Source of the DNA: Planctomycetaceae bacterium
GTDB taxonomy: Bacteria > Planctomycetota > Planctomycetia > Pirellulales > Pirellulaceae
NCBI GenBank assembly: GCA_002709045.1
Contig: PAPJ01000012.1
Coordinates: 124,001-188,000, forward strand
Reading direction: 5' to 3'
Length of the DNA stretch: 64,000 nucleotides
Each line of letters begins with the position of its first letter. The stretch's first letter is position 1. The notes below the pieces were generated by a model. That model made no database searches, had not been told where the DNA came from, and was given only the letters and a program-made list of their open reading frames with translations. The position numbers were made by a program, and so were the translations under genes. Positions 18,394 to 27,100 of this stretch are shown here, piece by piece.

Positions 18394-18951
18394 GTGAATT
18401 CAGATACACCCGCTCCTGATATCAGTACACTGATCGGGCTGTTCTATCCAGAGGCCGCGGAATTCGGTAAACCTGTTAAAGTGTCAGCCAGTATGTTGCC
18501 TGAAATTTATCAGCGACTACTCAGTCACGAACACCATATGACTGTCACCATTGAGGCTCACTATGACGAATTGGTAGACGTGCAGGTACTCGAATCAATC
18601 CACGTAGCCAACTACTATAGTCGCAAAATACTGCTAACAAAGCAGTCAGACCGAACCGTTGTTCAATTTGGGATCGTCCGGCTTAACTTTGATTATCTGG
18701 GAACAGAAGTTCAGCAGGAAATCATCAGTGAAGGTACGCCCCTGGGAAGAATACTCATTGAACGTAATGTGCTGCGACGAGTGGAACTTTCCGAACTATG
18801 GCAAATTTCCGCCGGACAGGATCTGGCTGAGCTGTTTGGAATTGAGTCCGGTACAGAAATTTGGGGACGCACCGGTTGGATTCACTGCAATAAAGAGCCA
18901 GCCATTGAATTACTCGAAGTTGTTGCTCCATCCGCAAAAATCACTCTTTGA
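18394..18951 (+). CDS. Chorismate-lyase-like protein (DUF98 type)
   Basis: The C-terminal half carries the DUF98 pattern: YYSRKILL, VVQFGIVRLNFDYL, GTPLGRILIERNVLRRVELSELW and finally WGRTGWIHCNKEPAIELLEVVAP-like segments. These correspond to the chorismate-lyase fold, in which the last Glu (LLEVVAP) matches the product-binding Glu of E. coli UbiC. Chorismate lyases release pyruvate to give 4-hydroxybenzoate, a prenylation acceptor. I chose GTG at 18394 because AAAGGA lies about ten bases upstream. A TTG at 18298 in the same frame would add 32 residues but overlaps the preceding gene by 29 bases. As the last gene of the cluster it is followed by a terminator. Confidence 0.75.
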   Translation: MNSDTPAPDISTLIGLFYPEAAEFGKPVKVSASMLPEIYQRLLSHEHHMTVTIEAHYDELVDVQVLESIHVANYYSRKILLTKQSDRTVVQFGIVRLNFDYLGTEVQQEIISEGTPLGRILIERNVLRRVELSELWQISAGQDLAELFGIESGTEIWGRTGWIHCNKEPAIELLEVVAPSAKITL

Positions 18952-18981
18952 TCATCTGATTAATAAACTTTTCAGGTCAAA

Positions 18982-19005
18982 GGAGTTGCAGAACTCCGCA
19001 TTTTT
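18982..19005 (+). terminator. Rho-independent terminator after the terpenoid cluster
   Basis: A six-base-pair stem, GGAGTT with AACTCC around a GCAG tetraloop (18982-18997), is followed by GCATTTTTG. It lies 31 bases after the stop of the chorismate-lyase-like gene and marks a likely transcript end. Confidence 0.65.
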
Positions 19006-19135
19006 GAAGTCGCCGTTTCAGATTTCGCAAACTGTGGCATACACCGCTTCTAAACACTACACTAGTAGTTTACTGAAAATTGCGTAAACAACCGTTTCGC
19101 GTTCCACTTAAAAGCTGCGGACTTAATAACAGATT

Positions 19136-19393
19136 ATGAATAAAGCTACTGGTAAATTAGTCATTATTTGCTTAGTGATCCTGTTGATCATTTTGCATCA
19201 TGACGTCTGGAATTGGGATAATAAAGAGCCTGTCTTTGGTTTCATGCCAATGGCATTGTTATGGCAGGCAGGCATTTCTATCGGAGCGGGTGCAACCTGG
19301 TTTCTGGCCACTAAAATTGCCTGGCCGGAATTCAACGAAGATGACGCGGACTTAGCAGTAGAAACCGCAACTGCTCAGGAGGGGGATGAATAA
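19136..19393 (+). CDS. Small membrane protein, DUF3311-like partner of the sodium symporter
   Basis: The 85-residue protein has two hydrophobic helices (about residues 8-24 and 35-60) and an acidic tail. Its layout, with HHDVWNWDN after helix 1, fits the DUF3311 family, commonly encoded directly before sodium:solute symporters. The TAA stop shares one base with the ATG of the symporter (TAATG), implying coupled translation. It is probably an accessory subunit of the transporter. Confidence 0.75.
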   Translation: MNKATGKLVIICLVILLIILHHDVWNWDNKEPVFGFMPMALLWQAGISIGAGATWFLATKIAWPEFNEDDADLAVETATAQEGDE

Positions 19394-21402
19394 TGACTCA
19401 GTTAATCATCATCGCCATCTATCTCTGCCTGTTACTCGGATTAGGACTCTTTTCCAGTAAGCTGTTTCGTGGAACGAGCAAAGACTACATGCTTGCCAGT
19501 CACTCGATCGGTCCATTCATGTTGTTGATGTCCCTGTTTGGGACAACGATGACCGCTTTTGCATTAGTTGGTTCCACAGGGGAATCTTTCAAAGAAGGTG
19601 CCGGGGTTTACGGTTTGCTGGCTTCTTCCAGCGGCATTATCCACTCACTTTGCTTTTTTGTTCTCGGTGTCAAGCTTTGGGATCTGGGACGTAAGTACGG
19701 TTACACCACTCAGATCCAATTCTTCCGTGATCGACTGGAAAGTGACAAGATCGGGATTATCCTCTTTCCAATTCTTGTTGGTTTAGTCATCCCTTACCTG
19801 TTAATTGGTGTGATGGCTTCCGGAACTGTGATTAACAGTATCACAGAAGGTGCATTTGAGACCACGTTTGCAGAATACGACTACGGCGTACCACCCTGGC
19901 TCGCGTCGCTGGTGATCTGTATCGTCGTTCTAGTCTACGTTTTCTTTGGCGGTATGCGTGGTACAGCAATGGCTAACACTGCACAAACCATCGTCTTTAT
20001 GATTCTGGGGTTAATCACCTTTTTTATCATCTCGAATAAGCTTGGTGGTCTGGAGCAAGCAACCCAGAATGTTCTGGATAAAAATCCCACGAAGATGAAG
20101 CGTTCGGTCGATGAACAGGATTTGGAGAAATACAAGCTGGATTATGGTAAATGGCAAACTCTTGCATATTACAACTATGCCGTTGAGCATGGAAAGCTAA
20201 AGCTAAATGACGAGCAGATGAAGCAGGCTTTTGATGAGTTCAAAGCACCGCTTCCACCATTCCTAAAAAAAGACCGGGCGCCTGCTACCTTCGCTAAAAA
20301 GAATGGTTTGCTTGAAGGCCTGTCAATCCGGGAACAAAATATGGCTATGCTTGCACAAGATGACCGGATAGCCAGCAATGAGCATGCAAGTAACGATGAC
20401 TCAAAGCTTATGTCTCATGCAGATTTAAAGCATTACAAGCGCAAACCGGGCGTTGATCAAGCCGGTTTGGAAATGTTTGAGGATAAAATTGGCAATCCAA
20501 GTGACCCTACTAAGTGGACTCGCAAAAAAGCGAGAGGGGTATATCGAGCTTCGAAATGGGCTCCCGATGCTCCTCGTGGTATGTCTCCCTGGAAATTCCT
20601 TACTTACTTCTTTGTGCCACTTTCTGTTGGTATGTTCCCGCACTTGTTCCAACATTGGTTAACAGCCAAAAGCGCAAATAGCTTCAAATTGGCTGTGGTT
20701 GCTCATCCAATCTTCATCATGTTAGTTTGGGTTCCTTGTGTGCTACTAGGGGTTTGGATGACTAGTGCTGTAAACCCGGAGACCGGTGCTTCCCTGATTC
20801 CGGCACACTTCCCGCCTAACGCTGTATTACCTGCTGCGGTGAAAGCACTTACAACTCCATTCGTTGCTGGCCTATTGTCGGCAGGTATTCTGGCAGCAAT
20901 CATGTCTTCGCTAGACAGTCAGTTCCTCTGCGTCGGTACGATGTTCACAACTGATATTGTCACTCATTACAGCAAAAAAGAACGCTTTACGGATCAACAA
21001 TTGATTATGATTGCCCGGGCTTTCATCGTGGGGATTGTCGCATTGACATATATCTTCAGTTTATTTGAGCCTCGCCGGGTGTTCACGCTAGGTGTTTGGT
21101 GCTTCAGTGGATTTTCGAGTCTATTCCCATTAGTGCTGGCCAGTCTATACTGGCGTCGACTAACCAAGGCCGGGGCTTATGCGGCGGTGATTGGTGCCGG
21201 CTTAAGTTGGCTCTATATGTTTCAGGATTCCGGTTTCGCCTCGAATCCACACTATGACGTACTGGGTGTCATGCCGGTTACTTTCATGATTCTGATTTCA
21301 ACAGCATCCATGATCATCATATCGCTGGTAACCAAGCCACCTTCAGAAGAAACGTTAAGTAAGTTCTTCCCGAAGTCTAAAGCTTCGACCTTTTACGAAT
21401 AG
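19393..21402 (+). CDS. Sodium:solute symporter family transporter with a large soluble insertion
   Basis: The 669-residue membrane protein has an SSS-family core. N-terminal helices run to about residue 216 (GTTMTAFALVGSTGESF near 50-66, GGMRGTAMANTAQ near 186), and more helices follow from about residue 400 (PLSVGMFPHLFQHW, then LLSAGILAAIMSSLDSQ near 496). Between them lies a hydrophilic, charged stretch of about 180 residues (217-396) that typical 480-550-residue members lack. The substrate is unknown. A terminator follows. Confidence 0.88.
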   Translation: MTQLIIIAIYLCLLLGLGLFSSKLFRGTSKDYMLASHSIGPFMLLMSLFGTTMTAFALVGSTGESFKEGAGVYGLLASSSGIIHSLCFFVLGVKLWDLGRKYGYTTQIQFFRDRLESDKIGIILFPILVGLVIPYLLIGVMASGTVINSITEGAFETTFAEYDYGVPPWLASLVICIVVLVYVFFGGMRGTAMANTAQTIVFMILGLITFFIISNKLGGLEQATQNVLDKNPTKMKRSVDEQDLEKYKLDYGKWQTLAYYNYAVEHGKLKLNDEQMKQAFDEFKAPLPPFLKKDRAPATFAKKNGLLEGLSIREQNMAMLAQDDRIASNEHASNDDSKLMSHADLKHYKRKPGVDQAGLEMFEDKIGNPSDPTKWTRKKARGVYRASKWAPDAPRGMSPWKFLTYFFVPLSVGMFPHLFQHWLTAKSANSFKLAVVAHPIFIMLVWVPCVLLGVWMTSAVNPETGASLIPAHFPPNAVLPAAVKALTTPFVAGLLSAGILAAIMSSLDSQFLCVGTMFTTDIVTHYSKKERFTDQQLIMIARAFIVGIVALTYIFSLFEPRRVFTLGVWCFSGFSSLFPLVLASLYWRRLTKAGAYAAVIGAGLSWLYMFQDSGFASNPHYDVLGVMPVTFMILISTASMIIISLVTKPPSEETLSKFFPKSKASTFYE

Positions 21403-21426
21403 TCAAAGATTTAAACATTAAAAAAT

Positions 21427-21466
21427 CCCCGCAGGCCAAACTTATTTGGCCTTGTAGGGGGGTTTT
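21427..21466 (+). terminator. Probable Rho-independent terminator after the symporter gene
   Basis: A long hairpin has outer arms CCCC/GGGG, a short bulged middle, and perfect inner arms GGCCAAA/TTTGGCC. It ends in GGGGGGTTTT. The T tract is only four long, so read-through into rpsR is possible. Confidence 0.6.
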
Positions 21467-21520
21467 AGTGATCTAGAATAGAATTTTTCCCTCCTCCATT
21501 TCCTGCATGTGTAGGTTAGT

Positions 21521-21602
21521 CCAAAAGACTGGAACCGAGTCTTGGGGAGGTGACGAACGGTTAACAATTCCATGGCCTATATAGGCTCGTTCAGGAGTAA
21601 AA
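21521..21602 (+). promoter_or_regulatory. Structured leader of rpsR
   Basis: The leader can form a hairpin at 21521-21545 (CCAA-AGACT pairing with AGTCTTGG around a GGAACCG loop) and contains a perfect 12-base palindrome GCCTATATAGGC at 21575-21586. An AGGAG ribosome site is at 21593-21597. The loop carries CCG, the trinucleotide found in S6:S18 binding RNAs, so autoregulation is possible, but I cannot confirm the rest of that motif. Confidence 0.35.
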
Positions 21603-21607
21603 GATAA

Positions 21608-21877
21608 ATGCCCCCTCGTTCCTCATCAAAAGCACGAAAACGTACAAAAGCTCGTTCTCGCTCACGTAAACGTGATCCACTACTAGTGGATGGTAAACGA
21701 CCACGTCCAATGTTTGTGGACTATAAAGATACCGATATGCTGAAAAAGCTTGTCAACCGACATGGCCGCATCGTCGGTCGTCGCAAGACAGGTTGCTCTG
21801 CAGCCAGTCAGCATGCCGTCACACAGGCGATCAAACGAGCTCGCTTTATGGCTCTGTTACCATACGATGGTGATTAA
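21608..21877 (+). CDS. rpsR: 30S ribosomal protein bS18
   Basis: The 89-residue protein has a basic N-terminal tail (residues 1-30) and the S18 core: [32 protein letters not shown] and [15 protein letters not shown]18 binds S6 on the platform of the small subunit. In many bacteria rpsR is in an rpsF-ssb-rpsR-rplI operon; here it stands alone between the symporter and a thioesterase, with its own leader and a strong terminator. Confidence 0.96.
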   Translation: MPPRSSSKARKRTKARSRSRKRDPLLVDGKRPRPMFVDYKDTDMLKKLVNRHGRIVGRRKTGCSAASQHAVTQAIKRARFMALLPYDGD

Positions 21878-21911
21878 ACTTTATACGTTTGTTCAGAGAA
21901 GCAAAAATAAA

Positions 21912-21948
21912 AAGACACACGTTCAAAACTCGAGCGTGTGTTTTTTTA
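21912..21948 (+). terminator. Strong Rho-independent terminator after rpsR
   Basis: Arms ACACACG (21915-21921) and CGTGTGT (21935-21941) enclose a 13-base loop and are followed directly by a run of seven or more T. It lies about 35 bases past the rpsR stop. Confidence 0.88.
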
Positions 21949-21995
21949 TAAGCGGCTTTTAACAGAACAATACCATCGCTAACCAGTTCGACATC

Positions 21996-22001
21996 TATAA
22001 T
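21996..22001 (+). promoter_or_regulatory. Candidate -10 box (TATAAT) immediately upstream of the thioesterase gene
   Basis: A perfect TATAAT ends six bases before the ATG at 22008, so transcription would start at or next to the start codon and give a leaderless mRNA. No Shine-Dalgarno sequence lies between. No good -35 hexamer is visible at 17 bases, which weakens the call. Confidence 0.35.
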
Positions 22002-22007
22002 AGAACC

Positions 22008-22448
22008 ATGTCACAAGTTTTTACAACAATCAGGCGTGTTGAGTTCCGCGATACCGATGCAGCCGGCATTATGCACTTCTCTGCTTACTTTACTTATATG
22101 GAAGAAGCAGAACACGAATTACTGCGAAGCATCGGTACCAGCGTTGTATTAGATGCCGGGCCGGATACTGTCAGCTGGCCTCGCGTGGCCGCTAAAGCTG
22201 AATACCGAGGTCCCGTTCGTTTTGAAGATGAAATGAGTATCGAAGTACGAATCAAGCGTATCGGTTCACGAAGTGTTACCTATCATCACACTTTCCTTGT
22301 TAGTGATCAAACGATTGCCACAGGTGAAATCACTGCTGTCTGCTGCCGTATTCAAAACGGGCAAAAACCTACTTCTCGTGAAATCCCCGAAGACATTCGA
22401 GAATCGCTCGAATCCTTCGTGGATCTAACGCTGAGCGACAAATCCTAA
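22008..22448 (+). CDS. Acyl-CoA thioesterase, 4-hydroxybenzoyl-CoA thioesterase (YbgC/FadM) family
   Basis: The 146-residue hotdog protein has the family motif FRDTDAAGIMHFSAYFTYME, with the catalytic Asp at residue 17. It should hydrolyse an acyl or aryl thioester in the cytoplasm. It lies 31 bases upstream of the prenyltransferase-like repeat gene and near the chorismate-lyase-like gene, so an aromatic thioester substrate is possible. A general acyl-CoA role is equally consistent. Confidence 0.85.
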   Translation: MSQVFTTIRRVEFRDTDAAGIMHFSAYFTYMEEAEHELLRSIGTSVVLDAGPDTVSWPRVAAKAEYRGPVRFEDEMSIEVRIKRIGSRSVTYHHTFLVSDQTIATGEITAVCCRIQNGQKPTSREIPEDIRESLESFVDLTLSDKS

Positions 22449-22479
22449 TCTGTCTGAGTAACCCATAAAATCAAATCCG

Positions 22480-23418
22480 ATGTCTGCGTATCTTCAGGAG
22501 CTCACGATTCGACTGGCAACCGCCATGGGAAACGTACCGGAAGAATTACGCCAACGACATGCCCACTGGGTCTGGAGTAAACAAAACGGTGACGGCGGCT
22601 GGGCTGGCAGAGAAGGAACCAGCGACCCCTACTATACTTCTTTCGCATTAAGAACTCTGGCTGTAACCGGCGAACTTTACGGAGATCGTGCCGAATCTGC
22701 TGCCAACTTCCTGCGTTCACGGTTAAATGAACAGGAAACCATTGTCGATTTAGCTGCGCTCATATACGGCGCCTCTCTTTTAGAGAATGCCGCCGGAGTC
22801 GACGTTTTCGAAACTGCCGGAGCACCATGGAAGGATACTGTTTCGGATTTTTTTGAAACACTACGCCGGGACGATGGTGGGTATGCTAAAAGCCCGGCGA
22901 GTAGTGTTGGAAGTACCTATAATTCGTTTCTGGTACTGCTTTGTCGTGAACTCATTGAACGGCCATTGAACAATCCTAATCCTCTTATCCAGTTCATCTT
23001 TGATCAGGAGAATGACACCGGAGGTGGTTTCCGTGAAGTAAGTCAGCAAAAAAGAGCCGGTACTAATCCCACTGCTGCTGCCATTGGCATTCTTAAAATC
23101 CTCAATGCATTAGATGATGAATTGCAGGAGGATACCGTCCAGTTTCTTGGTGAAATGCAAACCGACGAAGGTGGTCTGCGCGCAAACACTCGGATTCCCA
23201 TTGCCGATTTACTAAGCTCCTTCACAGGATTTCTTACATTGATCGACCTCGGTGGCGGCAGGAAAATCGATAGAACGCAATTATTGAGGTATGCTAATAG
23301 ACTCCAGCAACCCGCTGGCGGTTTTCATGGCGCCGAATGGGATAAAGTCTGTGATGTCGAATACACCTTTTACGGTATTGGCTGTCTCGCATTGATTCAT
23401 GCCGACTTGGAAAAATAA
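22480..23418 (+). CDS. Prenyltransferase beta-subunit / squalene-oxidase repeat protein
   Basis: The 312-residue alpha/alpha-barrel protein has repeats of the prenyltransferase type: QNGDGGWAG near residue 36, RDDGGYAK near 131, DTGGGF near 174, TDEGGL near 225 and PAGGFHG near 277. It resembles the beta subunit of protein geranylgeranyltransferases more than cyclases, and no DxDD acid motif is visible. In the C-terminal segment DVEYTFYGIG, a Tyr stands where the zinc-binding His of the enzymes is expected (D.xHT). It may bind an isoprenoid without transferring it. An ABC transporter follows 14 bases later. Confidence 0.75.
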   Translation: MSAYLQELTIRLATAMGNVPEELRQRHAHWVWSKQNGDGGWAGREGTSDPYYTSFALRTLAVTGELYGDRAESAANFLRSRLNEQETIVDLAALIYGASLLENAAGVDVFETAGAPWKDTVSDFFETLRRDDGGYAKSPASSVGSTYNSFLVLLCRELIERPLNNPNPLIQFIFDQENDTGGGFREVSQQKRAGTNPTAAAIGILKILNALDDELQEDTVQFLGEMQTDEGGLRANTRIPIADLLSSFTGFLTLIDLGGGRKIDRTQLLRYANRLQQPAGGFHGAEWDKVCDVEYTFYGIGCLALIHADLEK

Positions 23419-23432
23419 AATAGAGAAATACC

Positions 23433-24113
23433 ATGGCACAACTTGTCATTAACGATTTAAAAAAAGAGTATCCCACTCGTGGTGAACCGCTCGAAATCCT
23501 CAAAGGTATGGATCTCGAACTCTCAGCGGGCGATAATCTTGCCGTGATCGGGCCGAGTGGATCAGGGAAAAGTACACTTCTAAATATATTGGGCACACTC
23601 GATTATCCAACCGGCGGGACTTATACACTCAATGCCGTCGATCCGTTTGATCTTGATGACGACCAGCTCGCATCCTTTCGAAATGCCAACATCGGATTTA
23701 TTTTTCAGGAGCATCACTTACTACCTCAATTAAGTGTGTTGGAAAATGTGTTGATTCCTACCATGGCCAACGGCAAGCCCTCTCAAAACGATGTTGCTCG
23801 TGCTGAATCGCTGATCGAACGAGTGGGACTGGCTGAAAGGTCACATCACCGTCCGGCAGAACTTTCCGGTGGTGAACGTGAACGCGTAGCTGTCGCTCGC
23901 TCATTAATTTGCGGACCGTCATTGTTACTTGCTGATGAACCCACTGGAAATCTGGACCGCAAGAACGCTCAGCAAATCGGTGAGTTATTACTCGAGATTC
24001 AACAGGCAGAAGCAATGGTGCTTGTCGTTGTAACGCACAGCAATGAACTGGCAAACATGCTCGGACAACGACTGGAAATAAATGATGGCCGCCTGACGAC
24101 ACCAGGCGCTTAA
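23433..24113 (+). CDS. ABC transporter ATP-binding protein (LolD/MacB-type)
   Basis: The 226-residue ATPase has Walker A GPSGSGKST near residue 40, a Q-loop (FIFQEHHLLPQ near 88), the signature LSGGERERVAVARSL near 145 and Walker B LLLADEPTGN near 165. The closest family is LolD/MacB, which powers lipoprotein or substrate extraction with an FtsX-type permease. That permease is encoded 20 bases downstream. Confidence 0.93.
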   Translation: MAQLVINDLKKEYPTRGEPLEILKGMDLELSAGDNLAVIGPSGSGKSTLLNILGTLDYPTGGTYTLNAVDPFDLDDDQLASFRNANIGFIFQEHHLLPQLSVLENVLIPTMANGKPSQNDVARAESLIERVGLAERSHHRPAELSGGERERVAVARSLICGPSLLLADEPTGNLDRKNAQQIGELLLEIQQAEAMVLVVVTHSNELANMLGQRLEINDGRLTTPGA

Positions 24114-24133
24114 CCGTTAGGACTGCAGAAACA

Positions 24134-27100
24134 ATGAACAATAAACGATTCGTTCTGCGAAGCCTGATTCACCATTATCGAATCAATCTGACAGTAGCTC
24201 TGGGCGTTGCTGCTGCTACGGCTGTACTGACAGGTGCACTACTGATCGGTGACAGCATGCGCGGCAGCCTCAAATCGCTCACATTAGGTCGGCTTGGTCT
24301 GATTGACGAAATACTGGTAACCCCTCACTTTTTTCGACAGGAGCTAGTCGACGAACTTGAGACCTCTGAAGCATTTCAACAGGAACTCTATCAGCAGGCC
24401 ACCGCAGCTATTATATTCCCGCAGGGAACGCTTGAGTCATCAACCCAGAAGAGTAAAACGCCGAATATAAACGTCGCATCAAACATCCTGGTTCTGGGAG
24501 TAAATGAACAGTTCTGGAGTTTTGGGCAGACTCAACGCAAGCAGTCTATTCAACCTGCTGAAGACGAAATTGTTTTAAACCAGCCGTTGGCTGAGGAACT
24601 TCAGGTTACGGTCGGTGATACGGTAACGCTTAGACTACCTGAAGATAAGCAGGTAGACGCAGATAGTCCTTTGGGAAATCAGGACGATCGTATTCGAAGT
24701 ATTCCCCGGCTCACTGTTTCCAAAATCATTCCTGCCAAAGATCTGGGGCGTTTTTCGCTTTCTTCATCACAGCAAGTCTCGCTCAATGCCTATGTAAATC
24801 TGTCATTTTTACAGGATGAGTTAGATCAGGAAGAACGGGCAAACGCGATTCTGGTATCCGGTGGCCAAATAGATATCCCACCTGACAAATCTGCCTCTGC
24901 AACTCTGCAGGCATCACTTAAACCAACCATCGACGATCTGGGGTTACTTATCACCGATGTCACACTGGACTGGGAATCCGAAAACGAATCAGATACAAAC
25001 ACCGTGATACTTAAGTATCACAGTCTCTCGAGTGTCAAAATGATGCTGGATGATGAAACCGTCAGACTAGCCAATACCGCGCTGGGTGAAGATGCTCAAC
25101 CAGTCTTAACCTATCTGGCCAATGCGATAATGAAGGTGCCGGATAGTGAATCCCCCTCTGTCGACGGAGGCATTGTTACTGAAAAACGTGATCCGGATCT
25201 ATACGATGAAATCGTCCCATACTCAATGATTACAGCGGTTGATAGCAAGAAAGAATTGGGACCATTATTAGATACCAATAACAATCCCGTATTAATCAAG
25301 GATGATGAGGTTGTCATCAATAACTGGTTAGCTGAAGATTTAGGAGTCGCATTAGGAGACTACATAAGGATTGACTACTTCGAGCCGGAAACCACTCATG
25401 GCCAAACTGTGGAACGCTGGATCGACCTAAAAGTTGTCGAAATCTTTGGCATTACCAAACCACGTCGCCCCTATTCAAGACGACGTAAGGCTGTATTCAA
25501 TCAACCTCCCACCTTACTAAACGATCCTGACCTGACACCTGAGGTTCCCGGGGTAACTGATCAGAATTCTATCAACGACTGGGATCTGCCGTTCGCGACG
25601 GTCAATCGTATCCGTGGACAGGATGACGATTACTGGAATAATCATCGCACCACTCCCAAGGCATTTGTTTCACTGAATCTGGGGCGCAGACTGTGGGGTA
25701 GCAGGTTTGGAAATCACACAACTATTCGTATTCCTTTCAGTGCTCAGCAGAGTGTAGCTGGAAAACTTCAGAACGCTGTATCAGATTCCAATCAAACACT
25801 GGGGATGAATTTTATCCCTGTCAAACGAAATGGGCTCAAAGCTGCCGCTGGCTCGACTCCCTTTGACGGTTTATTTTTAGGTCTGAGTCTGTTCGTTATT
25901 GCCAGTGCTTTGATGCTAATCATAGTACTCTTCAAGCTGGGAATCCAACAGCGAGCCTCTCAGCTTGGGGTGCTGTTAGCTCTCGGACTCAGGCGAAAAC
26001 AGATCAGCAAACTGTTGATTTATGAATCCATCGCTGTTTCCGCAATCGGAGGCTTATTGGGAATTATTATCGGTATTGGTTACGGCAAGCTAATGCTAAC
26101 CGGGCTGAGTACCTGGTGGGTCGATGCGATTGTCACTTCCTTCCTGACATTCCACATCACATTCGGTAGTTTAATCGTAGGTTATCTACTGGGAGTTTTT
26201 ATTTCGGCGGGTACCATCGCCTGGGCAATTCATAAAACGAGTAAAGTAACTGCCCGTCGTCTACTGTCCGGCAATACTGATCAGGCAGTACTTACAAATG
26301 AAGGTACTGCAAAAAAACGACGGGTGAATATCGCTGCCTCATTATTTGTCTTCGGGATGGTTCTGGCAGTAGCAGCGGCCGCACCGGATATTGGATCATC
26401 ACTTGGCAGCGAAGGACAGGCGGGAGCTTTTGTCGGTGCTGGATTCCTGGTACTAACAGCATTATTACTACGAATTCGTTCATTTCTGCGAGGTGGTTGG
26501 GATGCCGATTCCATCCGACGTATTAATATGCCGCTAAGTTGGCTGGCTTCTCGTAATGCTGGTCGCAATCCCGGCCGTAGCACGCTGACCATTGGTCTAA
26601 TGGCGATGGCTTCATTCCTGATCATAGCGATGGGGGCCTTCAAACTTACTCCCTCAGAAAACGGACGTGGTGGATTTACCTATTGGGGACTCAGCTCGAT
26701 GCCCGTCTACGAAAACCTTGCCTATCGCGACTTAAATACAGCCGTCTTTGAAAAAGAAGCGACGGCTCAGTTATCCACTGAAACCATTCTCTGCTTACGG
26801 TATAAACCCGGTGATGACGCAAGTTGCAGTAATGTTTATCAGGCTGCTCAACCTCGTGTCCTTGGAGTACCACAGACATTCGTCAAACATTTTGACAATG
26901 CCAAAACCCCTTTTACCTGGGGAGCAAATATCGCCAGTGCCGAGCAAGCAGCCAATCCCTGGCATATTTTGGATTCATCCGGCGAAGTACATGACGGAAC
27001 TGAAGCTAATCCAGTTCCAGTTGTAATCGACAAAAACACCGCTATGTATAGTTTAAAGCTATACGGCGGTATGCGACAGGTATTCGATGTCACATACGAA

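Noticed and set aside
26281..26643. 120-codon minus-strand ORF inside the ABC permease gene
   Set aside because: Lies fully within a well-supported plus-strand gene, without a ribosome site or recognisable domain.
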